Source: Nonomuraea sediminis (lineage in GTDB: Bacteria > Actinomycetota > Actinomycetes > Streptosporangiales > Streptosporangiaceae). Taken from it: DNA of 64,000 bases. Of this stretch, positions 24,705 to 31,951 are shown piece by piece (positions within the stretch are counted from its first letter, which is position 1; every line of letters starts with the position of its first letter). The DNA lies in contig NZ_JAHDTI010000001.1 in assembly GCF_018531495.1 (NCBI RefSeq), positions 248,001-312,000 on the forward strand. Direction: 5' to 3'. The position numbers were made by a program, and so were the translations under genes. The notes beneath the pieces are model-generated. The model searched no databases. It was given only the letters and a program-made list of their open reading frames with translations, and was not told where the DNA came from.

Positions 24705-24895
24705 CAAGGTTCGCCTCCGGAATCGACGCCGCCCGCGGTGCCCCGGGCACCGCGGGCGACCTGTACCTGTTCAAGGGCGACGAGTATGTGCCCTACGCGA
24801 CCTCGGGAGCCTTCGGGCGCAAGGCGATCACAGCGACCTGGGCGGTCGGCGGGGACTGCTTCCGCACCGGAGTCGAGACGCCTGTCGCGTCCCCG
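24705..24895 (+). pseudogene. Hemopexin-repeat-like fragment
   Basis: Right after the BP74 gene a frame without its own start reads GIDAARGAPGTAGDLYLFKG and then DEYVPYATSGAFGRKAITAT. The pattern IDAA...YLFKG(D)xYVxY is that of a hemopexin repeat. Only one to two repeats are present, and the frame then runs into the 3' end of the convergent AhpD-like gene. Probably the remnant of a hemopexin-fold protein or of a longer BP74 neighbour. Confidence 0.5.
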
Positions 24896-24904
24896 ATACC
24901 CGGC

Positions 24905-25354
24905 TTACCAGGTCTTGCCAGCCTGCTCCCGAATAGTGCGGTTGATCCGGTTGAAGAAGTTGGTCAGCGCGATCTCCAGGATGATCGAGGACAGCTGCGT
25001 CTCGTCGAAGTGAGCCGCGGCGACGTCCCAGATCTCGTCGGTCACGCCCGGCGCGCCGTCCTGGATCCGGGTGGCGGCCTCGGTCAGCGCGAGCGCCGCC
25101 CGCTCCGCCTCGGTGAAGAACGGCGTCTCCCGCCACGTGACCACGTTGTGCAGCCGCTCATCGGTCTCTCCGTGCCTCTTGGCCGACGCGACCCCGGCGA
25201 AAACGCACGGGCTGCAGCCGTTGATCTGGCTGGCCCTCAGGTGGACCAGCTCGAGCAGGCGCGGGTCGGCGCCGCCGGCGTGAATCGCCGTGTAGAGGTG
25301 CTGGATCGCGGTGGTCACGTCGGGGTTCGCCTTGCTCTTCATACGTGCTTCCAT
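24905..25354 (-). CDS. Carboxymuconolactone decarboxylase/AhpD-like protein
   Basis: 149 aa from ATG 25354, chosen for the AGGGG 8 nt upstream; ATG 25342 is possible. An all-helical CMD/AhpD fold with the redox pair in INGCSPCVFAG (CxxC) followed by the conserved His region, and LSSIILEIALTNFFNRINR at the end. Members act as peroxidase partners or protect against electrophiles. It is divergent from the ECF41 sigma gene, which is the established pairing: ECF41 sigma factors are linked to COE genes (carboxymuconolactone decarboxylase, oxidoreductase or epimerase) and drive their transcription. The motif at 25409-25435 points toward this gene. Confidence 0.93.
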   Translation of the reverse strand: MEARMKSKANPDVTTAIQHLYTAIHAGGADPRLLELVHLRASQINGCSPCVFAGVASAKRHGETDERLHNVVTWRETPFFTEAERAALALTEAATRIQDGAPGVTDEIWDVAAAHFDETQLSSIILEIALTNFFNRINRTIREQAGKTW

Positions 25355-25372
25355 GGTTCTTGCCCCTTCATC

Positions 25373-25399
25373 GGTTACCTGCGCCCATCCGGGCTCGTC
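25373..25399 (+). promoter_or_regulatory. ECF41-type promoter for the sigma gene
   Basis: GGTTACC (25373-25379), 16 bp, then CGTC (25396-25399), reading toward the sigma gene. The known ECF41 promoter is TGTCACA, 16 bp, CGTC. Spacing and -10 element match exactly; the -35 element is a variant. Expected transcript start near 25406, with SD GAGGAAGG and ATG 25438 following. Confidence 0.65.
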
Positions 25400-25414
25400 A
25401 TCACCCATGACGAG
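25394..25414. repeat. Inverted repeat at the centre of the divergent promoter
   Basis: CTCGTCAT (25394-25401) and ATGACGAG (25407-25414) with a 5-nt spacer. It contains the CGTC -10 elements of both outward promoters, so the whole intergenic region is a pseudo-palindrome. Confidence 0.6.
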
Positions 25415-25435
25415 GCAGTTCCGAGGAAGGTAACA
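25409..25435 (-). promoter_or_regulatory. ECF41-type promoter for the AhpD-like gene
   Basis: On the minus strand TGTTACC (25435-25429), 16 bp, CGTC (25412-25409). This has the same spacing as the ECF41 consensus (TGTCACA-N16-CGTC) and as the plus-strand copy. The -35 part lies inside the ribosome binding region of the sigma gene on the other strand. Confidence 0.7.
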
Positions 25436-25437
25436 AC

Positions 25438-26322
25438 ATGTACGACAGCAGCCCGGCGGACCCGGTGGCCGAGGCGTTCGAGGCGCAGCGCGACCGGCTG
25501 CGCGCGGTCGCCTACCGCATGCTCGGATCGCACGCCGACGCCGAGGACGCGGTCCAGGAGGCGTGGCTGCGGCTCTCCCGCCAGGACACGGCCACCATCC
25601 ACAACCTCGCCGGTTGGCTGACCACGGTGGTCGGCCGGATCAGCCTCGACGTCCTGCGATCGCGCCAGGCCCGCCCTGAGGCGTCCTACGACGACCGGCT
25701 GCCCGAGCTCGTCGTGACGGTCGACGACGGCCCCGCGCCGGAGGACGACGTGGCGCTCGCCGACTCGGTCGGGCTCGCGCTCCTCGTCGTCCTGGAATCG
25801 CTCAGGCCGAGCGAGCGGCTGGCGTTCGTGCTGCACGACCTGTTCGCGGTGCCGTTCGACGAGATCGCACAGATCCTCGGCAAGTCCACCGACGCCACCA
25901 AGATGCTCGCCAGCCGCGCCCGCAGGAAGGTGCAGGCGACCGAGCGGCCGGCGACCGTCGGACGGGAGCAGCGCCAGGTCGTCCAGGCCTACCTGGCGGC
26001 GGCACGTCACGGCGACTTCGAGGGGTTGCTGCGCGTGCTCGACCCCGAGGTGAAGCTGACCGTCGACACCCCCGGCGGTGTGGTCGTCGTCCTCGGCGCC
26101 ACCGAGGTCGCCGCCGGCGCGCGCCGCCGTTTGGGCGCCGGCGCGGCCGTGCGAGGCCTGGAGGTGCTCGTCAACGGCCTTCCCGGGATCGTCTCGTGGC
26201 GCGAGGACGGCACCCCGCTCTCGGTCATCGCGTTCACTGTCGTCGACGGCCGGATCGCCGGCATCGCGGCCGTGATCGACCCGGCCAGGCTCGCATCGAT
26301 GGACCTGCCGCATCCGGCGTGA
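25438..26322 (+). CDS. ECF41-family RNA polymerase sigma factor with SnoaL-like domain
   Basis: 294 aa, SD GAGGAAGG then ATG. Sigma region 2 is near residues 10-80 (AYRMLGSHADAEDAVQEAWL) and region 4 near 120-170 (DEIAQILGKSTDATKMLASR). A SnoaL-like C-terminal domain (about 180-290) includes NGLPG, the counterpart of the conserved NGxPG of ECF41. The linker motif usually WLPEP is DRLPELV here. In this group the C-terminal extension replaces an anti-sigma factor and tunes activity. The promoter arrangement suggests it activates both itself and the divergent AhpD-like gene. A hairpin terminator follows. Confidence 0.93.
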   Translation: MYDSSPADPVAEAFEAQRDRLRAVAYRMLGSHADAEDAVQEAWLRLSRQDTATIHNLAGWLTTVVGRISLDVLRSRQARPEASYDDRLPELVVTVDDGPAPEDDVALADSVGLALLVVLESLRPSERLAFVLHDLFAVPFDEIAQILGKSTDATKMLASRARRKVQATERPATVGREQRQVVQAYLAAARHGDFEGLLRVLDPEVKLTVDTPGGVVVVLGATEVAAGARRRLGAGAAVRGLEVLVNGLPGIVSWREDGTPLSVIAFTVVDGRIAGIAAVIDPARLASMDLPHPA

Positions 26323-26329
26323 TTCACTG

Positions 26330-26361
26330 CCGAGGCGGTCTCACCCGCCGCACCGTCTCGG
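26330..26361 (+). terminator. Terminator after the ECF41 gene
   Basis: CCGAGGCGGT (26330-26339) pairs with ACCGTCTCGG (26352-26361), one G-U, loop 12 nt, 7 bp after the sigma stop. Confidence 0.55.
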
Positions 26362-26805
26362 GTGTGACCCCGCATACAGCAAGGTCACAAGGCTGCATCA
26401 CCCGGGTGGAGGATCACTACTCCCGGAACGGGATCACCGGATGTTTCGGCCTGGGCCGGCGTTACCTTTCGAGTCACGCGGTCTACACGGACCTGCGCGA
26501 CAGGGGACCGTGTACGCCCGCCGGCCGCACAGTACGCGACGGCACTCCGGAACTTGCCCCAGAGCTCCGTCCGGCCTCAGACCGGATCGCACCGCGCCTC
26601 CAGAGCGTGGCCGAACCGGCGAGGGCGTGGCCGGGTTGCGAGGGCGTGACCGTGCTGCTGATGCGACCCTCCTCGCTACCGCCGCGTCGGCTGCCGCCAT
26701 GCTCACGCATGTGCTGGTCATGCCGCGCGCGTGGCGGGTGATGCGAGCGTGTGTGGCGGGTGGTGCCAGCGCGTGCGGCGTCGTGCCCGCGCGGATGCCG
26801 CTCGC

Positions 26806-26993
26806 GTGAGCGGTGGCCAGGCCGCGCGCGCGGGTCGTGCTGTGCACGCGCGGGTCGTGCTGCGCACGTGGCGGTGGTGATGGTGCGGGTGCTGCTTGTG
26901 TGAGCGGTGGCCAGGGCGCGCGTGCGGGTCGTGCTGCGGACGCGGTGGTGCTGCGCACGCGGGTCGTGCTGCGCACGTCGCGGCGGTGCGAGC
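26806..26993 (+). repeat. Imperfect 94-bp tandem duplication with nested 17-20-bp units
   Basis: GTGAGCGGTGGCCAGG occurs at 26806 and 26900, 94 bp apart, each followed by related sequence. Inside, units of the form CGGGTCGTGCTG plus a short tail start at 26831, 26851, 26925 and 26960, with a diverged one at 26943. This looks like replication-slippage DNA with no coding sense. Confidence 0.6.
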
Positions 26994-27032
26994 GCGCGTG
27001 GTGGTGCCTGTGTGGTGGTTCGGGAGGTGGGT

Positions 27033-27328
27033 CTACTCGGACAGGTGGCGTTCGATCGCGTCCACCTTGGAGTGGAGCCCGTCGGTAACCCCGGGCGGAC
27101 GTCGGCCTTGAGGACGAGGCTGACGCGAGGGGCTACCTCCGCCACCGCGGCGACCGCGCGCCGTACCACGTCCATCACCTCGTCCCATTCACCCTTGACC
27201 GTGGTGAACATAGCGTCGGTCCGGTTAGGAAGCCCGCTGTCACGCACGACCTTGACGGCGCGAGCGACCGGCTCGGAGACCCCTTCCCCAACGCCGAGCG
27301 GCGTGATGGAGAACGCGACTAGCGCGAT
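27033..27328 (-). pseudogene. Broken MTH1187-family thiamine-binding protein gene
   Basis: Read from 27328 the sequence gives (I)[20 protein letters not shown], then [20 protein letters not shown] and [16 protein letters not shown]. After a one-base shift at the GGGG run (27089-27092) it gives [18 protein letters not shown] and TAG. Together these make the complete, highly conserved 98-aa thiamine-binding protein of the MTH1187/YkoF-like family. Two lesions are visible: the expected ATG is ATC (27326-27328), and one G is missing in the run (length 296 nt, not 297). It overlaps the end of the MarR gene, an operon-like layout. Either a fresh pseudogene or, for the G run, a sequencing error. Confidence 0.8.
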
Positions 27329-27741
27329 TCTCCCTCCAAGAAGGCCACAAGGAGCCGCTCAAGCTCCGACTGATCCGCGGAGGAGAGCCCGGCGAAGATG
27401 TCCGAGCTCACCTGCTCCTGCAGATCTCCGATCGTAGCCAGCGCCTCCCGCCCGGCAGCGGTCAACTCCAGGCGTAGCGCCCGCCGGTCGGACGGGTCGG
27501 GACGGCGGCGCGCCAAGCCTTCCGATTCCAGTGCGTCGACCAGCGCGGTCACGGCGCGCTGGCTGACGCCCAGAGCCTGAGCCGCTTCGACCATGCGCAT
27601 TCCGGGCGTCTCGCTCACCAGCGTGAGCAGCCGGACCCGGGAAGGCGAGAGCCCGTGGGCGGCGAAGCGAGCGAGGCCCTGCTGAGCGAAGCGGCGGGAG
27701 GCGGCTTGGATGAGTTCGCCGAGCCGTTTCGGATTGGCCAT
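27319..27741 (-). CDS. MarR-family transcriptional regulator
   Basis: 140 aa from ATG 27741 (GTG 27747 is an alternative; GGGG lies 5 nt before the ATG). A winged helix of the MarR fold: [20 protein letters not shown] then [22 protein letters not shown] as recognition helix and the wing [20 protein letters not shown]. It acts as a dimeric repressor, often relieved by phenolic or oxidising ligands. It is divergent from the NmrA-like reductase gene, whose start is 34 bp away, so one operator probably controls both. An ATAGT/ACTAT palindrome is located there. Confidence 0.92.
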   Translation of the reverse strand: MANPKRLGELIQAASRRFAQQGLARFAAHGLSPSRVRLLTLVSETPGMRMVEAAQALGVSQRAVTALVDALESEGLARRRPDPSDRRALRLELTAAGREALATIGDLQEQVSSDIFAGLSSADQSELERLLVAFLEGESR

Positions 27742-27757
27742 GTACACCCCGCCAGAA

Positions 27758-27769
27758 ATAGTGAACTAT
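27758..27769. promoter_or_regulatory. Candidate MarR operator
   Basis: ATAGT, GA, ACTAT in the 34-bp divergent region between the MarR and NmrA-like genes, followed by the related half-sites GTAAG and ATGTAAG. An AT-rich palindrome overlapping both likely promoters, as is usual for autoregulated MarR pairs. Confidence 0.45.
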
Positions 27770-27775
27770 GTAAGT

Positions 27776-28576
27776 ATGAACCATGTAAGGACTATCCTAG
27801 TGGCAGGGGCCACGGGGAACCAGGGCGGAGCGGTGGTCGATGCCCTGATCGACGGTGGCGGCTGGCACGTCAGGGGCCTGACCAGGAACGCGAGTTCGGA
27901 AGCCGCGAAGGCCCTGGCCAGGCGAGGCGTCGAGGTGGTCGAGGGGGAACTCACCGACCGTGCCGCGGTGAAGCGCGCGCTCCACGGCGCGTACGGCGTC
28001 TTCTCGGTGCAGCAACGCGGCAAGCAGGAGATACAGCAGGGCGTCACGCTGGCCGAGGCCGCCGAGGAAGCGGGCGTATCCCACTTCGTCTACACCAGCG
28101 CCGGGGGAGTGGAGCGCGTTCGCGGCATCCCGCACTTCGACACCAAATGGGAGATCGAGCGGCACGTCAGGCGCATGCCGTACACGATCTTGAGACCCAC
28201 CACGTTCATGGAGGCGTTCACGAGCACGGGGGCCAGCATCGGCATCGGGATGATGGCCGCAGTGCTGAAGCGCGAGAAGAAGCTGCAGATGATCGCGGTG
28301 GCCGACATCGGGAGCTTCGCGCGGCTGGCGTTCGAGAACCCGGACACCTACCTGGGGCAGGAGCTGGAACTGGCCGGTGACGAGCTGACGATCCCCGAGG
28401 TGGCGGCCACGGTGGGCAAACGCTACTGGAGGCTGCCGCCGCCGGTGCTGCACGTGTTCGGCAAGGAGAGCCGGATGATCTTCTGGTTCGGGGAGTCCGG
28501 CTTCCGCGCCGACATCCCCGCGCTACGCAAGCTGCATCCGGGACTGCTCACGCTGCGGCGGTGGAGCCGCGGATGA
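27776..28576 (+). CDS. NmrA-like NAD(P)-binding reductase
   Basis: 266 aa from ATG 27776 (MNHVRTILVAGATGNQGG); the longer frame runs through the MarR operator. A Rossmann-fold atypical SDR of the NmrA/HSCARG type: GATGNQGG nucleotide-binding motif at residues about 11-18, VYTSAGGVERV, and ILRPTTFMEAF as active-region motif. Such proteins are NADPH-dependent reductases or redox sensors. No Shine-Dalgarno is seen, so translation may be leaderless. Control by the divergent MarR protein is likely. The stop codon lies in the loop of a 14-bp terminator hairpin. Confidence 0.9.
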   Translation: MNHVRTILVAGATGNQGGAVVDALIDGGGWHVRGLTRNASSEAAKALARRGVEVVEGELTDRAAVKRALHGAYGVFSVQQRGKQEIQQGVTLAEAAEEAGVSHFVYTSAGGVERVRGIPHFDTKWEIERHVRRMPYTILRPTTFMEAFTSTGASIGIGMMAAVLKREKKLQMIAVADIGSFARLAFENPDTYLGQELELAGDELTIPEVAATVGKRYWRLPPPVLHVFGKESRMIFWFGESGFRADIPALRKLHPGLLTLRRWSRG

Positions 28577-28590
28577 CCGCGGCTCCACCG
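28559..28590 (+). terminator. Terminator overlapping the NmrA-like gene stop
   Basis: CGGTGGAGCCGCGG (28559-28572) pairs perfectly with CCGCGGCTCCACCG (28577-28590) around a 4-nt loop that holds part of the TGA stop. Very stable; no U-tract. Confidence 0.75.
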
Positions 28591-28635
28591 AGATCTGCGC
28601 TGGTAGTGGCAATGTCGGGCTGTTGCTTGATGGCG

Positions 28636-28769
28636 GTGGCGCCACTCTGACCAGCGCGTCAGGGTCTGCGCTGTCGCGCGCGGCCACTGCGCGATCTTCG
28701 GTTGTCTTCACGAACTCCGCATGATCATGCAGTGGCCGTTCCCATGCGACCTCGACACCGAAGATCGCG
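28636..28769. other. Palindrome-dense intergenic element with interleaved hairpins
   Basis: Four perfect pairings occur here. There is a self-palindrome GTGGCGCCAC (28636-28645). Arm A CGGCCACTGC (28681-28690) pairs with A' GCAGTGGCCG (28729-28738). Arm B CGCGATCTTCGGT (28690-28702) pairs with B' ACCGAAGATCGCG (28757-28769). A 12-bp palindrome GCATGATCATGC spans 28719-28730. The order A-B-A'-B' allows a pseudoknot or two exclusive folds. The 102-codon frame across it on the minus strand has no recognisable motif. It could be an RNA element, a site for a DNA-binding protein or the trace of a small mobile element. Confidence 0.5.
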
Positions 28770-28827
28770 AAGCGTCGGTGGAGTACTAGGCACCCATGGG
28801 CCCTTAGCCTCGTATCGACTGAGGATC

Positions 28828-30360
28828 TCAAACAAGATAGGTGTTCTTCATCTTGGTGAGCGCGGCGAACGGGCCCTGGCCCGGGTCGAAGATCTTGACG
28901 CGCAGGTCGGCGGTCGTCGGGTCCTCCTTCAGCGACTCGGCGAAGTCGCGTGAGACCCGCGCCAGGTGGGCGACCACCCCCTTGCGGCAGATCTCGGCCA
29001 GCGCCTCGCGGTCGGGCTCGGCGCCCTCGCGCAGCTCGATGTTGATGACCGGCCGGTACTCCAGGCCGGGCAGCTCCTCCAGCGACAGGCAGAACCTGGC
29101 GATGGACGCGGCGTACGGGTTGCCCTCATACAGGCCGTACTCGACGTCCTGCGGGTAGAGGTTGGCGCCCATGTAGGAGATCGTCGAGTCCTTGCGCCCG
29201 AACAGGAACAGCAGCGGCAGGTTCATCCGCTCGTCGGTCCACCCCGACGCGTAGTCGTCGCCGAGCACCTGCCTGACCTCGGCCAGCGGGTGCAGTTGAG
29301 CCTCGTCGCCGACGTTGTAGCGCAGCTTGGGCTGCAGGCAGCTCTTGGTGTTGATGGTGCACAGCAGCTCGCCGGCGGCGTTGATCTCCAGGAACGTCTC
29401 CAGCGGGTTGTAGTGGAAGATCATCGGCAGCCGCTGCTCCCCCGGCCCGAGCAGCCGCTCGCGCAGGTCCTGGTCGGTGGCCAGCCGCTTGCGCAGCCAC
29501 ACCGTGAAGCCGCTCTCGGCGCCCATCCCGATCGTCAGGTCGCTGGCGCCGTAGCCCGACCTGACCTCCTCGAAGCGCTCCTCCAGGTAGTCGCGCAGCG
29601 CCTCGGTCATGCCCTCGCCGCCCACCTGGCCGCTGATGCGGTACTCGGCCCAGGGGAATCCGCTCTGGTCGAGCCGGTCACGCAGGTGCTTGAGGAAGGG
29701 CGGGTAGGCGCAGACGACGTAGTTGTAGCCGGGCCCGAAGTGCTCGAGCGTGTCGGCGATCTTGTCCAGGTCCGGGCCGGTGTTCTTGACCATGGCGATC
29801 ATGGCCATCGCCGCGCCCGTGGTGGTGCCCGTCGCCCAGGCGCCCATCGAGTAGGCGTTGATCACGAACAGCCGCTTGCCGGGGAAGACCAGCTCGATGT
29901 ACCCGGCCGCGTTGCGGTAGATCCCCTTCAGCTCGCGCGGCCCGCGCACCCAGTTGTACGGCTTGCCGCTCGACCCCGACGACTCGTCCACCATCACGCC
30001 GGGACGGTGCAGCCGGCCCTCCTGGCAGCGGCTCTCCTCGTCGTAGACGGCGGCGTAGTTCTGCTTGGTCGTCTCGGGGAAGTCGGCCAGCCGCCGCGCG
30101 CCCGCGGCCCCGTTCCCCCGCAGGAAGTCACGGTAGGCGGGCACGTCCACGGCCGCGAACTTGCAGGCCACCAGCGCGTGCCTGGCCGCGACCCGGTCCA
30201 GGACCGGATGGTAGGTCCTGGCCACGAACCGCCAGATCACCGGGTGCAGCGCGCCCAGCCGGTAGGCGCCGGTCAGCAGCCACGAGTAGGCCTGCAGCCG
30301 GATCCGGCGCCAGTGTTCCCTGGCGGTGAGCGGTCCGAGTCGGGGGCTCAAGCGGGTCAT
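28828..30360 (-). CDS. Phenylacetate-CoA ligase (PaaK)-like adenylate-forming protein
   Basis: 510 aa. ATP-binding loop DESSGSSGKPYNWVRG near residue 125, a PaaK-type core with YPPFLKHLRDRL, GGEGMTEALRDYLEERF and GYGASDLTIGMGAE, then the C-terminal GRKDSTISYMGANLYPQDVE segment. It belongs to the PaaK/CoF-synthetase branch of adenylating enzymes, activating a carboxylic acid as acyl-AMP or CoA thioester. The substrate is unknown; it lacks a linked thioesterase or pathway genes. It follows the amidohydrolase by 37 bp and the TetR gene upstream, so all three form one unit. Confidence 0.88.
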   Translation of the reverse strand: MTRLSPRLGPLTAREHWRRIRLQAYSWLLTGAYRLGALHPVIWRFVARTYHPVLDRVAARHALVACKFAAVDVPAYRDFLRGNGAAGARRLADFPETTKQNYAAVYDEESRCQEGRLHRPGVMVDESSGSSGKPYNWVRGPRELKGIYRNAAGYIELVFPGKRLFVINAYSMGAWATGTTTGAAMAMIAMVKNTGPDLDKIADTLEHFGPGYNYVVCAYPPFLKHLRDRLDQSGFPWAEYRISGQVGGEGMTEALRDYLEERFEEVRSGYGASDLTIGMGAESGFTVWLRKRLATDQDLRERLLGPGEQRLPMIFHYNPLETFLEINAAGELLCTINTKSCLQPKLRYNVGDEAQLHPLAEVRQVLGDDYASGWTDERMNLPLLFLFGRKDSTISYMGANLYPQDVEYGLYEGNPYAASIARFCLSLEELPGLEYRPVINIELREGAEPDREALAEICRKGVVAHLARVSRDFAESLKEDPTTADLRVKIFDPGQGPFAALTKMKNTYLV

Positions 30361-30397
30361 AGACGCGAAACATATCGAACACTGATAAATACGCGCT

Positions 30398-31939
30398 CTA
30401 CGTACGCTTGCCCGCCACCCAGGTCTGCTCGCAGCGGGTGCCGTCGTCGAACGGGTGGCCGTCGCAGATCGCCAGGTCGGCCACCTCGCCGGGCGCGATG
30501 CCGCCCGCCCCCGGCGCCCCGATGGACGCGGCGGCGCGGGTGGTGGCCGCCGCGACGGCCTGGCCGTACCCGATCGACTGCTCGGGCTGGAACGTCCGGC
30601 GGGCCGCGACGCGCAGGTTGACCAGCGGGTCGAGGGCCCCGCAGGGGTGGTCTGAGCTGATCACCGGCGGGATCCCCGCGTCGGTCAGCAGGCGGGCCCC
30701 GGCGACGGCCAGGTGCCGGTCGAGCCCGGTGGTGGCGAACTGCCCGCCGAACCTGGTCACGAACCCGGGCTGGACGGCGGCGTACGCGCCGGAGGCGGCG
30801 ATCAGGTCGGCGGTCCTGCGGTCGAGGCCGGTGAGGTGGTCGAGGGTGGCCCTGGCGCCGGTCTTCGTGACCGCCCTGGCGGCCTGCTCGGCGGCCAGGT
30901 TGCCCAGGGCGTGGATCCGCAGCGCGATCCCTTCCTCCGCGTAGGCGGCGAGCACCCTGACCAGGGCGTCGTCGGTGAAGCGCAGGTAGGGCAGCTCGAC
31001 GCCGCCCCTGGTGAAGGCCATCTTCCTGCGCATGCCCTCGCGGATCGGGCCGAACGCCCTGCGGCGCAGCGCCTCGGCCACGGTGCCGCCGACCATGCCG
31101 GGAAGCGCGGCCGCTGGAACCCGGAGCGCGCACCGGTCCGCGCCGTCGAGGAAGATCTTGACCTCCCTGACGGCCTCGCCGTACGGGCCCTCCGGGGCCT
31201 CACGAGAGGGGGCGTCGAAGATGCCGGTCTCGGGGCCGGTCGCCCAGGACAGGCGCAGGGGGGTGGCGGCGGCCAGGCGGCGCATGCGGTCGTGCGCGGA
31301 CGGCGGGACGTAGGGGTCGTGGGCGTGCGTGATGCCCAGCGCGAGGTGCCTGCGCGCCTCGGCGAGCAGCGCCTCCTCCGGGTCGGCGGCCTCCGCCAGG
31401 TCGGCCAGAGCCTGCCGGAGCACGCGGCCGTAGGCGGCCTCCCACACCTCGCCCGTCTTGGTGAGGTCGCCGGGCTCGCCCACGGCCAGGTGCAGGGCGG
31501 GGCTTGAGACGGCGCCCCTGTGCAGGTCGACGCCGCTGACGAGGACCTTCCTGCCGGGTGCGGCCTCGTCCAGTTCGGCCGCCGTGGGCAGGCGGCCCTC
31601 GGGCCAGGCGTGCAGGGAGGCGTTCCAGAACAGCAGCCACGGGGCGTGCGGCGCGGCCTCGGCGGCGGTCCGAACGGCGTGCAGCGCGTCGCGGAGGCCG
31701 GTCCACGCGGCGGCGTCTCCTCCGCTCGGCTGCCAGGCGGCCACGGTCAGGTGGGTGTGCGTGTCGACGAACCCCGGCAGCACGTGCCGCCCCGGCAGCT
31801 CGACCACTACGTCGGCGGCCGGGGGCTCGTCCTGCCCGGTGGCGGCGATCCGCTCACCGTCGAGCAGCACCCATCCGGGCTCGGGCTCGCATCCGGCCCC
31901 GCCCCAGACGGTCACCCCGGTGATCAGCGTTCGCCCCAT
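30398..31939 (-). CDS. YtcJ-like metal-dependent amidohydrolase
   Basis: 513 aa from ATG 31939 (MGRTLITGVTVWGG); GTG 31948 is an alternative. Amidohydrolase-superfamily marks: N-terminal small beta-sandwich, HVLPGFVDTHTHL with the HxH metal pair, VKIFLDGA with a candidate carboxylated Lys, LRIHALGN with the next His, and ISSDHPCGALDP with the catalytic Asp. This YtcJ/AepA-type group hydrolyses N-acyl or lactam bonds in the cytoplasm. It lies 12 bp after the TetR gene and 37 bp before the ligase gene. Hydrolysis followed by acyl activation is a plausible pair of steps (inference). Confidence 0.9.
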   Translation of the reverse strand: MGRTLITGVTVWGGAGCEPEPGWVLLDGERIAATGQDEPPAADVVVELPGRHVLPGFVDTHTHLTVAAWQPSGGDAAAWTGLRDALHAVRTAAEAAPHAPWLLFWNASLHAWPEGRLPTAAELDEAAPGRKVLVSGVDLHRGAVSSPALHLAVGEPGDLTKTGEVWEAAYGRVLRQALADLAEAADPEEALLAEARRHLALGITHAHDPYVPPSAHDRMRRLAAATPLRLSWATGPETGIFDAPSREAPEGPYGEAVREVKIFLDGADRCALRVPAAALPGMVGGTVAEALRRRAFGPIREGMRRKMAFTRGGVELPYLRFTDDALVRVLAAYAEEGIALRIHALGNLAAEQAARAVTKTGARATLDHLTGLDRRTADLIAASGAYAAVQPGFVTRFGGQFATTGLDRHLAVAGARLLTDAGIPPVISSDHPCGALDPLVNLRVAARRTFQPEQSIGYGQAVAAATTRAAASIGAPGAGGIAPGEVADLAICDGHPFDDGTRCEQTWVAGKRT

Positions 31940-31951
31940 GGTCCGCACACC

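Larger units (their letters stand above)
26323..27032. other. Gene-free stretch with degenerate GC-rich repeats
   Basis: About 710 bp without a supportable gene. After the terminator the sequence turns into low-complexity GTG/GCG-rich DNA (about 26600-27020). Open frames on both strands give Arg/Ala/Thr/His-rich nonsense without any family motif or a good start. It lies directly downstream of the broken thiamine-binding gene. Confidence 0.6.

Noticed and set aside
26441..26809. 122-codon open frame before the repeat block
   Set aside because: No ribosome binding site, no family pattern, and composition like the surrounding low-complexity DNA.
26806..26993. Possible CRISPR array in the repeat block
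   Set aside because: Units are degenerate, unequal in spacing and without unique spacers, and no cas genes are near.
28523..28831. 102-codon minus-strand frame in the palindrome-rich region, possibly a transposase fragment
   Set aside because: I could not match any part to a transposase family. The codon pattern is poor and the perfect inverted repeats explain the sequence better.
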